This document shows, one piece after another, positions 1 through 11,033 of a DNA stretch of 64,000 bases. The translations under genes and the position numbers were made by a program. This DNA comes from Fistulifera solaris (taxonomy: Eukaryota > Bacillariophyta > Bacillariophyceae > Naviculales > Stauroneidaceae). Each line of letters opens with the position of its first letter. The first letter of the stretch is position 1. The notes beneath the pieces are model-generated. The model saw only the letters and a list, made by a program, of their open reading frames with translations. It did no database searches and was not told the origin of the DNA. The stretch covers positions 620,001-684,000 of the forward strand of contig AP026140.1 in the NCBI GenBank assembly GCA_030295235.1, given 5' to 3'.

Positions 1-1848
1 ATCAGCCTCTCCCGTGGCGTATACGGCGAAGGAATACGGTGCTCAGCCCGACAATACTCAGGCCGAAAGTAAGCTCCCGTCTAAGAAAAGCATGGAATCA
101 GGTGATGCCTTTGAAAGAGAGAATTCGGCATTCGGGGACGGGTACTCTCTGCACTCCCGTCCAAGCCAATCAACTTCCCATCGTCATCTAGATGACGAGA
201 TTGAGGTCGACTATGATCATGGGGCAACGGATCTTTACCGTCGCATCGAAAACAAGGACTGGGATGGTGCTCTCAACAGGTTGGAGTTTGCTCCCCACGA
301 GGCACGAGCCTGGGTTGCCCGCCGCGAACCATCTAGTATGAGATTGAGATGGCGTTTACTGCCCATTCACGCTGTATGTATTTTTCGCGCTCCATTGGCA
401 CTGATTGAAGCATTGATTGAGGTATATCCAGACGGCCCGATGCAAAAGGATGATCAAGGCATGCTTCCTGTCCATCTAGCTTGTCGAAATGGTGCAAGCA
501 AGGGCGTTGTCTTGACGTTACTTGAGGCATTTCCGGAGTCACTGAAGGTGAAGGATCGTAAGAATAGGACTGCAGTGGATTTGGTGGCAACTAGCGAGTC
601 CGCCAACAAGGAAGCAGTGCTTGTTGCAATTCGTCGATTTCAGAAAGAAACTCAGTATAACGGCGCTGCAACAGTAGCGACGATAGAAACAGCACCCACT
701 GTGCAGGAGGTAGACTATGAACATCGCACGACTCTCTTCCGAATGATTTTGAGGAAAGATTGGAATAATGCTTCGAGCCGAGCTGTAAGCCATCCCGAGG
801 AGGCTTGCACCTGGATAGTCACCAAGGGGTTTAACGGAAACCTACGTTTTCTTCCCCTTCACAAAGCTTGCGTCCTGCAACCACCTGACTCGATCGTAAC
901 CGGTCTGTTGAAAGCATTTCCAGAGGGAGCAAAAAATACGGACCAAGACGGATGGCTTCCCCTGCATTGCGCGTGCTTTTATGGAGCTAGCGAGCATGTC
1001 GTCAACGCTCTTTTGTTTGCGTATTCTAAAGGAGCCCAGACCAAAGACGACGAAGGTCGTTTGCCTCTTCATTATGCCTGTATCAAAGGAGCCCCGAAAG
1101 CTGTGATTGACGTTCTATTGGCAAGTTTTTCTCGCGGGGCCATGGTCAAGGATGATGAAGGTCGACTAGCTCTTCACCATGCGTGTAGCAAAAATGCAGA
1201 GGACTCCGTTATCGAAGCGCTTCTTAAGTCATCTCCAAAGGCAGCCCAAACTAAGGATGATCAAGGGCGTCTTGCCTTGCATCATGCTTGTCGCAAATGC
1301 ACAAGCGATAAGACTATTCGAACACTTTTACGAGTGTATCCGATTGCTGCGCAAATCAGAGACGACCAGGATAAGCTCCCACTCCACTATGCCTGTCAAC
1401 ACGGTGGCAAAAGGAGATCATCCAGCTGCTGCTTCAGTCGTATCCGGAATCGGTTAATGTTCCCAACGGAGTTGGGCAGACTCCCTTAGCCGAAATCAAG
1501 GCGATGAACAACCCCAAATTCGAAAGCATTGTTAGGTTGATGGAGAAGATTAAGAAGGAGCAGGATAAAAAGCGGGGTATTGAAGGCCCAAGTCCAGTTC
1601 TGGAATCAACAGTGCGTGATCTCAACGAAAAAATTCAGAACTTGGAGAAGTCGCTGGGAAAAGTCACTCTATTGGGCAAGGAAATGAAAGAAGACTTAAG
1701 GAAAGGAAAAGACCCTGTCGTGGTGATGGAAAAGTTTTCAGACGCTTTGATTGACCTAGGTAGTCGGTCAAAGACTCCTTTAAAGTCACGACAGCAGCCC
1801 GCCCCTCCCGCTAAGGGGATATTTGGTCGCGTCAAGCAGAAGGCATAG
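1..1848 (+). CDS. Ankyrin-repeat protein, 5' end cut by window edge
   Basis: The reading frame is open from the window edge, so the true start may lie upstream; the first in-frame ATG is at about 92. Tandem ankyrin-type repeats are visible, each with a conserved LPLHYAC or LPVHLAC core followed by a hydrophobic helix and an aspartate-rich loop (KDDEGRLPLHYAC style). There are two repeat blocks, each opened by a DYDHG/DYEHRTTLFR segment (about residues 68 and 233), suggesting an internal duplication. Diatoms carry many such proteins; the role is protein-protein interaction and the partner is unknown. The frame closes at 1489, but the next frame continues with typical ankyrin helix sequence (EIIQLLLQSYPESVN) and a Lys-rich coiled-coil tail to 1848. 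One missing A in the A-run at 1409-1412 explains the break. Confidence 0.8.
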
Positions 1849-2322
1849 AGAACGGATCGACGATGTTTTGTGCTGTGCAAATTGACGTTGCATATAATAT
1901 TATAGTGAGGTTAAAAGTATGGAATGTGGTAACAACTATTTATTTATCCTGAATTAACGAACTAAGAATGTTATCTACAAGAATAAAACAGCTTTTAGAT
2001 TCCCACTAGACTATTTCTGTCTAGCATGATAATCACCTCTTTTCCTAAAATAATAAGTATCTACAGTACTCGTATTCGGTATTCGGTCTTCGGTCTAGTT
2101 TTTTTGGCGATTTCAAAAATATCATCAGTCCCGGGTGTCTAAATAAGAATCGTCTATCGGAATTTCACACCTAAATATGAAACTGATTTTGAAATATGTT
2201 GTTGGTGGTATTTTCTCCTTTTCCGCGAGCACCATTCTTTAGCGACCACATCGTCTCATTTTTGGTAACAAGCCTTCCTTTCTTTTCATCGAATCATAGT
2301 ACGTAAAGCGAGCAATAACACC
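1849..2322. other. Intergenic, AT-rich
   Basis: No coding sequence is supported. It holds the 3' flank of the ankyrin gene and the promoter side of the secreted protein at 2323. No repeat or RNA gene was recognised. Confidence 0.6.
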
Positions 2323-3039
2323 ATGAAGTTGCTGTATACGATCGTCTTCTCTCCCTTCGTTTTAGCAAGACTAAACAGTAAGGAAAGAACCGACCTTCAA
2401 AATGTCGGAACCGACCGTGATCTTCAATCTCAGTGCGCCGCTTTGATGGATCGAGTAGGCTTCAAATTCCCCTTTGTCGTTGATTGTTCATGTAAATTTG
2501 GATTTCTTTCGCTTAATTGGGAATGTAAAACGGATATTTGTCCTGAAGAGGTTGTGAAAGACGTTGGCGCTAGCTGGAATTCGACAACACTACCATTCGA
2601 CAAATGCCTCGCGCCAACATTCAAGGGTACATACGATATGAGGGATGACATTCTTCAAACAACATCATGTTCAGGTTCTAGTAACGTAACTTTTAATGCA
2701 AGTGCTATTGCCAAGGAAGCAGGAGTACCGAATCTCGCAGCGACTCTGACCACGTTGGACGCCCCAGAGATTTGTGTCACAACCAAACACAAGGCAAATG
2801 ATTTTAAGTCGTTGACTTCATGCAGTGTGACTTTCGACAACACAACTTGCCCTTGTGAGGTTTGTGAAGGAGGCAAGGAAGTGAAGCTGCTATGTCAAGA
2901 TCTTCTCGCGTCGAAATTTCCTGACATTCCGGCCGCAGCTTTGGGAATGACAACACAGTGCGTCGGAATGAACACAATTGACCCAGCGCTTCTCAATCGT
3001 ACAAAGTTCGTTGCTAGTCAACTTCAGCCTGTTCGATAA
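2323..3039 (+). CDS. Secreted Cys-rich protein of unknown function
   Basis: 238 residues, intact. The start is well placed: the ATG is followed by a short hydrophobic signal peptide (KLLYTIVFSPFVLA) with cleavage expected near residue 15-17. The mature part has about 17 cysteines in pairs and clusters (CSCKF, CPCEVC) and several N-glycosylation sequons (NST, NVT, NAS, NTT, NRT), which fits an extracellular, disulfide-bonded protein. There is no C-terminal membrane segment or GPI-like tail, so it is probably released or retained in the secretory pathway. I do not recognise the family. It lies next to two other Cys-rich surface-type genes (3153-4956 and 5477-6121). Confidence 0.7.
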   Translation: MKLLYTIVFSPFVLARLNSKERTDLQNVGTDRDLQSQCAALMDRVGFKFPFVVDCSCKFGFLSLNWECKTDICPEEVVKDVGASWNSTTLPFDKCLAPTFKGTYDMRDDILQTTSCSGSSNVTFNASAIAKEAGVPNLAATLTTLDAPEICVTTKHKANDFKSLTSCSVTFDNTTCPCEVCEGGKEVKLLCQDLLASKFPDIPAAALGMTTQCVGMNTIDPALLNRTKFVASQLQPVR

Positions 3040-3152
3040 TTTCCACACGTGTTTTGAGAAAATAGAAAGTAAAGTACTTAAGACACTTTCTGGGCATGAT
3101 TTTTAGCGCGTGGTAAGTTTGCACATGGTATCTGACTTGGTTCTTCGTCAAA

Positions 3153-4956
3153 TTAGTTCCAGCATCGCATTAGCAGCAAAGCTAAAATTAAGAAGCGTTT
3201 TCCGCCGCGTGGTAGCAGTAATGGAGCACCTCCACTGGTGGTGTCGGTGTCGGAAAATGGGTCGTCTAGTCCGCATGCATCCGGAGCACAAGAACGCTCT
3301 TCCAGCGGTGACCCGTCGCATGGAGCATTCAGGCAGGTGCGATACCTACTTTGCTTGCCAAAGCAGCAATCATTCCAGTCAGTCCAATTGCCCCAAGTGA
3401 CCTCGGTGGTAGAGACATTTAACGCCATACATGCATCATACGTTGTCGGGAAATGACTCTCACAGCAAATATCCATTTTCTCATAAAATGATTGAGCTGT
3501 CGACAGGACTTCGATATTATCAACAACCTCACATCTACGAGTGGATGATATCGGAAAGAAACATTGCTCCAAGCCATCATCCCGTGTGCACTCCTGTTCC
3601 TCGAAAAACGGCCCATTACATGGAGGGGTTTCACACGCACGGACACGATTCTGCATCCCGAAACAGCATACACTCCAGTCGCCAAATTCACCCCACCCGC
3701 TGTTATTTGTGGTAGTGTTGTTACATGTATCAACAGTACAAGTCTCTTCCCTCCATAGAAGGGCCTTCACATGATGACTCGTCACTAAAGTTCGAAGGAA
3801 ATAGAAACTCACATTCGCGAAAACGCTGTTGCGTGCCATTGCAACATGGTCCCCATTCGCTCCACTCACTCCAGTTAGCAATGACGGCTGTCTCGCGGCA
3901 AGTGTCGGGTGTACACGTCGTCTGCTCCAACGCTTCGCCCTGACAATCCTCACCACCAGCGGCCGGCAGTGGATTGTCGCACGTACGATTCCGCGACTGC
4001 ACTCCATAGCAGCATTCGGACCAGTCACCCCATTCGCTCCAATTTCCATCCACCACCGATATGCAGGTGTCGGGAAAACACGTTTGATTTTCCGTAGCTT
4101 CACCATCGCATTCGATGATGACATTACTTTCCGCTTCGGAGTTGTTGCAAGTACGGAATCGTGATTGCGTTCCGTTGCAGCATTCGGTCCAATCGGAAAA
4201 GTCTGACCAACCGTCCACTACAATCACAATGTTGCAAGTATTCGGAGAGCAGTTGATTTCTTCGAGAGCAAGTCCGTCACAGCCAATCCCATTTGGGTCA
4301 GTGCAAGTTCGGTTGCGCGATTGTCGATTGTTGCAACAAGGAGTATAATCATTCCAGTCGGACCAATTGTCGCCCTCATCGACAACGTCGTCCTCATCCA
4401 CAGGAAGACACGTATTATTGCTCGCCGAAAACTCAGCAGCACAGCATTCTTCCAAGGTTTCATAAAGAGTATCTTCCGAGGGAGAAAAACGGATCGACGA
4501 CCGTACATAAGGTCGTCGATGCCGAGTAACAAACATCTTCTCGACTACAAGCCACGACTTGCGCGGACGATCCCTCGCAGGTCTCATTTAAACAAGTTCT
4601 CGTTTGTACTTGCACTTGCTCACAACACACCGTACTATTCTCCCAGGCGGACCATCCGCCATTTCCGCAACTTTCGTCATCGGGACTGCAGTAAAATTCA
4701 ATTCCGACGGACCGACACACGCATCCTCGGCCAGGCACGTACGGAATTTGGTTTGAAATCCTTCACAACAAGGCGTAATCACTTCCCATTCCGACCAGTT
4801 GGAGAGCGCATCGGTCTGCCGTCGTTTTAGTGAGCCGGAATATGATCTATTTGCCCATGAAAAGCCATGATAAAAACATACCTCTTGTGCCCACGCTGGG
4901 GAGAGACTCAAAATGCGCGTGAGTAGAAGCGAATGAAACAAGAAGCTCCCTTTCAT
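3153..4956 (-). CDS. Secreted protein with eight thrombospondin-1-like repeats
   Basis: Reads right to left. The ATG at 4956 begins a signal peptide (SFLFHSLLLTRILSLSPAWA). Eight repeats follow, each of the form W-S-E-W-x-x-W/T-x-C-C-x-G-x-Q-x-R-x-R-x-C, then C-x-G-x-x-L-E-E-x-x-C-x-P-D-T-C. This is the WSxW...RxRxC logic of thrombospondin type-1 repeats, but with a paired CC where animal repeats have a single Cys. Many N-glycosylation sequons are present. The C terminus is a Ser/Gly spacer, basic residues and a hydrophobic stretch (FLILALLL), possibly a GPI signal or membrane anchor. Likely role is extracellular adhesion or matrix. Three single-base frame breaks occur: near 4699-4706, in the run at 4485-4489, and in the run at 3749-3751. 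Repeats continue in register across all three, so I treat it as one gene. Confidence 0.75.
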
Positions 4957-5476
4957 ACTTTCAATTAAAAGAGTTCATGCATGTGAAAAGCACAGGATCT
5001 GCAAAAATGAGGCGGTGCAGAAAGAGATCTGGTTCGTGGAATGGTGGAGGGAGTGGCCTTGTACAGCAAGGTGGATAGTAGAGAAATAGAAATCGTTCTC
5101 ACGGTTTTATCGACGGTTTTTACTTAATTGAAAGAAAATTACTTAGAAGAATCAGTGGAGGGAATGTCAGTCATGCGCTCGAAGAGGTACCTGTGCGACA
5201 TTCTCGGCACTAAAAATTTGGCGACGAAAAAACTGGTCCCCATTTTTCTGAAACACGACTGACCAGTTTGCGTTGGCAAAATAATAATGTAAACTGCTCC
5301 GCACCAGTTTGCAGCATTGCAAAGCTTCACATAACAAGAAGATGTTTGAATCACATGGAAACTGCTCTCGCGTCCGGTTGGATGCCAAGAGCATCAAACC
5401 TCTCCTGCACTTGTCTTTCTTCTCACAAAAAAATCAAGGAACGAAAAACTTCTCACAGCACAACATCTTAACCATC
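4957..5476. promoter_or_regulatory. Shared divergent upstream region of two surface-protein genes
   Basis: This 520-bp stretch separates the start of the thrombospondin-like gene (minus) from the start of a Cys-rich membrane protein (plus). No conserved coding sequence is seen. Head-to-head placement could allow co-regulation, but I recognise no specific element. Confidence 0.4.
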
Positions 5477-6121
5477 ATGACACCGTTCAGCACCTCGACC
5501 ATGTCTCGGATCTACTTGACTTTGTGGATGCTCCTGAGCATCGTACGCAACGCGACTTCCGAACGTTCGTGCGGTGTTTCCTTTTCACCCTGCCCCAGCG
5601 GATGCTGGAATCCCACTTCTCAAGTGCAAGCCGACGGCCTTCGCATTTGCGAGATTGTGTCGCCCGGCTTTTACAGTCCCGACAGCGATGATGCGCAATA
5701 CGCTTGCGAGACCAATCCCAGTGCCTGCAATCCTTGCCCGAAACAAGGATTTCTACGGGGTATTACAGGTTGCTCGTCCGAACAAGACAAAGAGCAGATG
5801 AACAACAACTTTACCATGGCGCCCGCCACGGAGGAAGAGGAAGTTCCCAAAGATGGCGAAGAAAAGTTAAACAACAAACAAATGAGCAAGTTCTTGTACG
5901 CCCTGATCTTTTCGCTCCTGATGATTGGCTGCATCTACATCCGAGCCCGCATTGTCGATTGCCGAACACGTCAAAAGAATCGCAGAACGAGACCGATTCC
6001 TCCCCCGCCGACGGACCCGAAACCAAAAGCGGCACAAATTGCCGTTTTGACTGATTCAGAAGAACTCAGTCGTCCGGCGGTTGTTGAAAGCAGCGTTGAA
6101 AAGGACGTTGAGCAAGGATAA
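5477..6121 (+). CDS. Single-pass membrane protein with short Cys-rich ectodomain
   Basis: 214 residues from the ATG at 5477, which I prefer because a hydrophobic signal peptide (IYLTLWMLLSIVRNA) follows at once; the longer upstream frame begins without a good signal. The ectodomain (about residues 30-90) has eight cysteines in a compact pattern (CGVSFSPCPSGCW, CETNPSACNPCPKQGF) that recalls EGF-like or TNF-receptor-like knots, although no family is certain. An acidic linker, one transmembrane helix (FLYALIFSLLMIGCIYI, about 135-152) and a basic Pro-rich cytoplasmic tail ending in an acidic stretch follow. It could be a small receptor or surface anchor. It is head-to-head with the thrombospondin-like gene. 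Confidence 0.65.
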   Translation: MTPFSTSTMSRIYLTLWMLLSIVRNATSERSCGVSFSPCPSGCWNPTSQVQADGLRICEIVSPGFYSPDSDDAQYACETNPSACNPCPKQGFLRGITGCSSEQDKEQMNNNFTMAPATEEEEVPKDGEEKLNNKQMSKFLYALIFSLLMIGCIYIRARIVDCRTRQKNRRTRPIPPPPTDPKPKAAQIAVLTDSEELSRPAVVESSVEKDVEQG

Positions 6122-7038
6122 GAGCAAAAAACACTAAGTAAATAAAATGAAATTACAAGATAATTGACACTATAACTATAGACTGCAATAAAACCAATAT
6201 TGCTGATTATTGACTGGGTTGCATCGGGTGATTGGTACAAAAGGGATACGGTAAATAAGGGTTAACGAACATTTCTTCTAGAGAACATTGATACAGGACC
6301 GGACCCCTCTACTTACGGAATAGAACCCCGTGATGCAAGTAGACCAACAAAGAAGAAACGACAAGAAAAAATCACCAAAACGTGAACGTTGCGTTGACTC
6401 TTAGGTTGTCGCGAAACTATCAAGGACGTACAAGAGACTATACTATGAAGAATTACAAAACAAGACTGTTTCGTGAGTGATAGTATAGACCTAATAATCA
6501 TCGTGCTCACGAACGGGGTCCGCGCAGGTCCGCGTTCCGCGCGCGAGACTGCGGACCACTGTCATTGACAATAGCAACGGAAAACAGGAGAGTGCGCCAT
6601 GCTCGGTTGACGCGTATTTACAGGACATCGCTTAAGTATTATCACAACGGAAAGTGTGACAGTCGAGGTTCGCGCCACTCGATACTTTCGAGTGGATACA
6701 AGTTCTCGCGGCTCCGAAAGCTGCTCCGGATGACGACGGGGAGAATCTCCACAGCGAATCTTCGGGCCGCCGCCGTCGACGCGGCGCATCCACTCGTCAG
6801 TTTCTATTATATTCAACTCATCTCACTTCCGATAGCATTGGTGAGATCCTGTCAAAGAGCGCAAGCGTCAACAGACTGGAATACAATTGAAGAAAGGAGC
6901 ACGAACATGATGTTGATGGGTACGTTTTCACTGCACGTTCGATCTGCCGATAAATAATGAATCTTCCGAGTATCGGCAAAATGTCTTTTTTCTTTCTCTT
7001 TTGTATCACTCACACACGTATTTGATTCAGACACAATC
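6122..7038. promoter_or_regulatory. Upstream region of betaine-lipid synthase with probable short 5' exon and intron
   Basis: About 0.9 kb without a conserved gene. Near its right end an ATG at 6907 starts MMLM and is followed by a GTACGT donor at 6920; a pyrimidine-rich tract ends in TTTGATTCAG at 7030. Removing 6920-7030 (111 bp) places this ATG in frame with the ATG at 7039, extending the protein by seven residues (MMLMDTI). The same intron could instead lie in the 5' UTR. The rest shows GC-rich patches (6520-6550, 6760-6790) but nothing I can name. Confidence 0.45.
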
Positions 7039-9105
7039 ATGTCGTCGGAGTGGTTCAATCCGTACACGGCCGTCGGTGGCAGTGTCGCCATGTTTTACAT
7101 TTTACGCAAACTGCTGAAAGAAAGTTTCAACATGATTGATACGATTTGCAACCGCACGTACATTTACAACATTTGTTGGGAAGATCCGGCGGTCGATCAC
7201 CAAATCCTCAAAATTAAAAGCGACGACGTCATTTTCCGCATTTGCAGTGCGGGTGACATTGTGCTGGATTACGCCATTGAAGGACCTTCCAAGATTGTCG
7301 TCTGTGACATGAATCAGCATCAATTGTGGCTCTTTGAGCTCAAAATCCGCATGTTGCGCGATCCCAATCTCACCTACGACGAGTGGTGGGGTATTTGGGG
7401 ATCGTCGGATGTCAACGTGGCCATGAAAGTCTGGAAACGGATGCGTCATACTATGTCGGGCGGAGGTCGCAAGTGGTGGGACGGACGAATTGAACGGGTC
7501 TTTCGCAAGGGCTTTGCGACGTCGGGCTCGACCGGTTTCGCGGCCAAGTTCTTGATCCCCTGGCTCATGTACGTGGTCGGATTTGATATCAAAGCTTGGG
7601 CGGAAACTGGTTTCAGCCACGAGTTTATCTCCAAGAATTATCAAATGATTGAGCGATCGGCTTGGTGGTTCCGTCGTTTGTTTCCTGGAATTCTGGCGCC
7701 GTTTGCGGGAGTTCCTCCCAACCAAATCGGACCCGAATTCTATACCACCGAGTTTTATGAAGGTATTTTGCGTGAAATCTTTTTGGATCCGGATTTTGGT
7801 ACGACCAATTACTTTTACCGTTTCTACTACGAGAAGGGTTACAAAGATCAAACCTGCTGCCCTCGCACTTTGCAGAAGGAGCATTTTGAAGCCTTGCGAG
7901 CGAATGCCTCTTGCTTTGAGTGGCACCATGCGACAGTCCAGGAAACGATGGAACGTGTTGCCCCTCGAACGTTCACCAAGTTGGTTCTCCTCGATCACAT
8001 GGATTGGATGCCCAACTCTATCGTGCACGACGAGTGGATTGCATTGCAGCGTGCCTCTGTACCAGGTGCTCAGGTGCTGTGGCGCTCGGCTTTCACTAAA
8101 ATGGATGACAAGCCATTTTTTAATAACCTCGACATTAAAGATCTGAGCCCTCAGTGGTACAGCAAGGATCGTGTCAAGATGTACCCTGGCACATTTGAAT
8201 GTTACATGCCGATCAATCCCTTCCCATTCGTCGATCCGGAGCCATCGCCCTGCCAGAAGGCTTCGTTCGCTCGCAAGGTCAAAACAACGACCAAGATGAT
8301 TTTGCACCCTCTTACAGCCGGAAGAGTGGATGCCCACGGAGACAAAATGTCTTCATTCTATGCAGAGCAAGCAAAGGGATACGATGCGGTTCGAGAGAAT
8401 ATGCTGGTGGCACGACCCGAGATGATTTCTGGTTTTGGACCTATCAAGCAGGGACACACATGGCTCGACATTGGAGGTGGTACAGGACGAAATTTGCATT
8501 ACTTGCGTGCCCAGCTCGATAACTTTGAACGTATCGTGGTTCTTGATATCTGTCCGGAGCTTTTGGAAATCGGGGAAGAATCGGCCCGTCGCTCGTTCAC
8601 CCCGGCTCAGTGCGAAAAGATCAGCTGGTTATGTTTGGATATCAATGCTAAAAATGTTCGACAAGAACTAGCCAAACATCTAAACAATGACTTGCATCGT
8701 GGCTTTGATACCATCTCGTTCAGTTATTCACTCAGCATGATCCCGGAATGGCAGACTGCCCTACTGTCTGCTCGTAATCTCATGTCGGAAGACGGACGTG
8801 TGATTATTTCAGACTTTGATACTTACACGCATGAAGGAAAATCGTGGAAGGACTGGGCCATTCGCACCTGGTACAAACAAGACGGCGTCCGCATCGAAGC
8901 AAAGACCCGAGAGTACATCACGGAGACAGCGTTCCCCAGTGATCGTTTTGTGGTAACCATGGCACGCTTCCAGCGCAAGCTTGCCGGGGTCTGGATTCCT
9001 CACTATGTCATGTGTTGCCGTAAAGAGACAATTACAACGTCGAATGGTCTGCGACGTCCTTCGGCGTCGAATTTGATGGCACTTGACGAGAAGAAAAGCG
9101 ATTAA
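7039..9105 (+). CDS. BTA1: Betaine-lipid synthase, BtaA-BtaB fusion
   Basis: 688 residues, intact. The N-terminal part (about 30-400) is the BtaA/DUF3419 module, which transfers the 3-amino-3-carboxypropyl group of S-adenosylmethionine to diacylglycerol; its hallmark NICWEDPAVDH is at about residue 44, followed by a SAM-binding-like segment (ICSAGDIVLDYAIEGP) and VVCDMNQHQ. The C-terminal part (about 430-670) is a class I methyltransferase (BtaB-like) with motif I LDIGGGTGRN at about 476 and the acidic loop VVLDICPE; it would trimethylate the amino group. A hydrophobic stretch near residues 10-22 suggests ER membrane association. The product is a phosphorus-free betaine lipid. Diatoms are known for DGTA as well as DGTS, and sequence alone does not tell which head group is made. 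A seven-residue upstream extension through a 111-bp intron is possible. It lies about 3.8 kb from the end of MGDG synthase. Confidence 0.93.
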   Translation: MSSEWFNPYTAVGGSVAMFYILRKLLKESFNMIDTICNRTYIYNICWEDPAVDHQILKIKSDDVIFRICSAGDIVLDYAIEGPSKIVVCDMNQHQLWLFELKIRMLRDPNLTYDEWWGIWGSSDVNVAMKVWKRMRHTMSGGGRKWWDGRIERVFRKGFATSGSTGFAAKFLIPWLMYVVGFDIKAWAETGFSHEFISKNYQMIERSAWWFRRLFPGILAPFAGVPPNQIGPEFYTTEFYEGILREIFLDPDFGTTNYFYRFYYEKGYKDQTCCPRTLQKEHFEALRANASCFEWHHATVQETMERVAPRTFTKLVLLDHMDWMPNSIVHDEWIALQRASVPGAQVLWRSAFTKMDDKPFFNNLDIKDLSPQWYSKDRVKMYPGTFECYMPINPFPFVDPEPSPCQKASFARKVKTTTKMILHPLTAGRVDAHGDKMSSFYAEQAKGYDAVRENMLVARPEMISGFGPIKQGHTWLDIGGGTGRNLHYLRAQLDNFERIVVLDICPELLEIGEESARRSFTPAQCEKISWLCLDINAKNVRQELAKHLNNDLHRGFDTISFSYSLSMIPEWQTALLSARNLMSEDGRVIISDFDTYTHEGKSWKDWAIRTWYKQDGVRIEAKTREYITETAFPSDRFVVTMARFQRKLAGVWIPHYVMCCRKETITTSNGLRRPSASNLMALDEKKSD

Positions 9106-9279
9106 GCGCCCAGTATTACTGAACAACAACGTACGCTTTAGTGATAGGCAGCTATAATACGAAACTAAACTGATTTTGTATAATTCAAAAACGTAATTCA
9201 GATCTAAACAATAGATTCGTAATTTCAGTCTATAATGCGTAGCGTCGTATGTCTTGTTGTATGACTATTGGATACGGTT

Positions 9280-11033
9280 TCATTCTTCAAAGTCGAGCAC
9301 TTTTCGTGGTGGCAATTCGGACGCATCACTCAAAGAAACCACGACCACGCTCATATTATCACGGGAACCCAAGTTGAGGCATTCCTGCAAAAGTTTATCG
9401 GCAACATCGACCAGGGCTACCTTGGACTGCTTTGCTTCAGTCGTCATGTTCTGCAAAACAAAGTCACCCACTTGTTGGGGAGACATGACATCCCAGATAC
9501 CATCGCAGGCTACAACCATAAATAAATCATCCTTGGATCGCTGCCGTACCACCACGTCCGGAACCGCCACTACTGCTTGCTCATCGGCGGGCAGATCTTT
9601 GTTGGTTTTGTATTCAAAATCACCAAAGGCTCGTGATGTCGCCAACAAATTTTCTTTCGACAAGGCTACTTTGTACAAAGTCTGAACGGTTCCGTCTTCC
9701 TCGTACTTTTCTTCCACCACCGAAAGACCCGCGGCTTCAATTCGGGCTTGTTCGGCTGGCAGATTCGGTTTGTGATCCTGCGTCAAGGAAATCACTCTCA
9801 TTTGTTCGTGCAAAGCAAGTGCGGCCATTTCTGGAATCGGGTTGTCGGAACTTTCTTCTTCTTCGGGTACACCCTTTTGAATGAGAATACAGCGACTATC
9901 CCCCACGTTCGCCACCACAATATGGTCCGGCGTGAGAAACGCGATCGACGCGGTTGAACCACCCAATCGCGACGTTTTCTTCAAATCCGCATCAATTTCC
10001 AGAGACGTATTTTTCCACCAGTCTTCGGTAAGGGCATCCAAGGTCACACGTTTCTGCAGCTGTTCCGCCACAAACTTCGATACCTTTCCTCCATCGCCGT
10101 GACCATCACAAACGGCCGCCAACAGAACGCCATCCTCATACGCCTTGGTGACAATTGCATCCTCCATGGTGATCCGATGACCCGGCATATCGGCCCAGGC
10201 CGCCATCAATGGCGTCGCCACGGTCACACGCAATCGTTGGGGCTGCGGAGATCCCAAAATGGACAGATCGTTGGCTTGATACAACGAACGCACCAATTTC
10301 CGGGCCGACGGTTCCGGACTCAACAACGCACTCCCGTACGCCGTCCGCAAATTCAAATCAAGCGGTGGTGTCGGATACAGCGGCCGCAAAAATTCCAAAA
10401 CGGCGGCACTACCTTTTTCGGCACAAATGTGCAAGGCCGTCCGACCCAAGAAATCCCGTTGTTGCAATTGCACTTCGACGGGTCCTAATTCCAGCAAAGT
10501 TGCGCCGCCAAAAGATTGTCGGATAGAGCCGCCGCCATGAGTGGCGTAAAACCATCGGGTGGATAATTCATGTTATACGCGCGTGTTTCTGTGAACAAGT
10601 CGGGATTGTTTTCCAATAAAGCCGTGATGCGAAGTTTGCTCTTTTCCCTCTTGTCTTTGGCTTTTTCGGTCTTGGCTTCGGTATTGTTAGTACAAAATTC
10701 GAGTACTTTTTTGGCATTTTTCGTCCCATCACTGGCTTCGCCCAATTTGGATGCCGTGGTTTTGGCGCATTCGAGCACCAGTTGTTCGATCTGTCGCAAC
10801 TGATCGTCGCGGACGGTGGGATGTTGCGTCCGTGGCGTTTGCGTGGCGATTTGTTGACATTTTTCACACACTGACGGGAAAGCCGAAGCAGGCGGTACTT
10901 TATTTGTAGTTTTCGTGCTGGGAGCCACGAAGGAAAAGATCGTTTGCTCCAGCTCTTCGGGTTGGGGTTTGTAATTTTTATCCGGAGCCACAAATTGCCC
11001 TAAACCTCGTTCCAACCATTTTCCGGCAAACAT
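9280..11033 (-). CDS. PP2C-type Ser/Thr phosphatase with N-terminal ankyrin repeats
   Basis: Start at the ATG at 11033 (MFAGKWLERGLGQF); the frame is open further upstream but has no ATG. An N-terminal region of about 180 residues is Lys-rich and predicted helical; ankyrin repeats follow (DGFTPLMAAALSDN, GRTALHICAEKGSAAVLEFL). The PP2C catalytic domain then shows the metal-binding motifs AVCDGHGDGG, VANVGDSRCIL, VACDGIWDVMS and the terminal SRDNMSVVVV. The family removes phosphate from Ser/Thr with two Mn or Mg ions. No signal peptide, so cytosolic or nuclear. The frame breaks at 10496-10498 (an A-run on the plus strand): one missing base joins LLAAQL to LELGPVEVQ in mid-ankyrin repeat, so I treat it as one gene. 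The ankyrin repeats probably supply substrate targeting. Confidence 0.88.

Noticed and set aside
7102-8337. 411-residue open frame on the minus strand
   Set aside because: It lies wholly antisense to the betaine-lipid synthase and has no domain; GC-biased third positions of the real gene create it.
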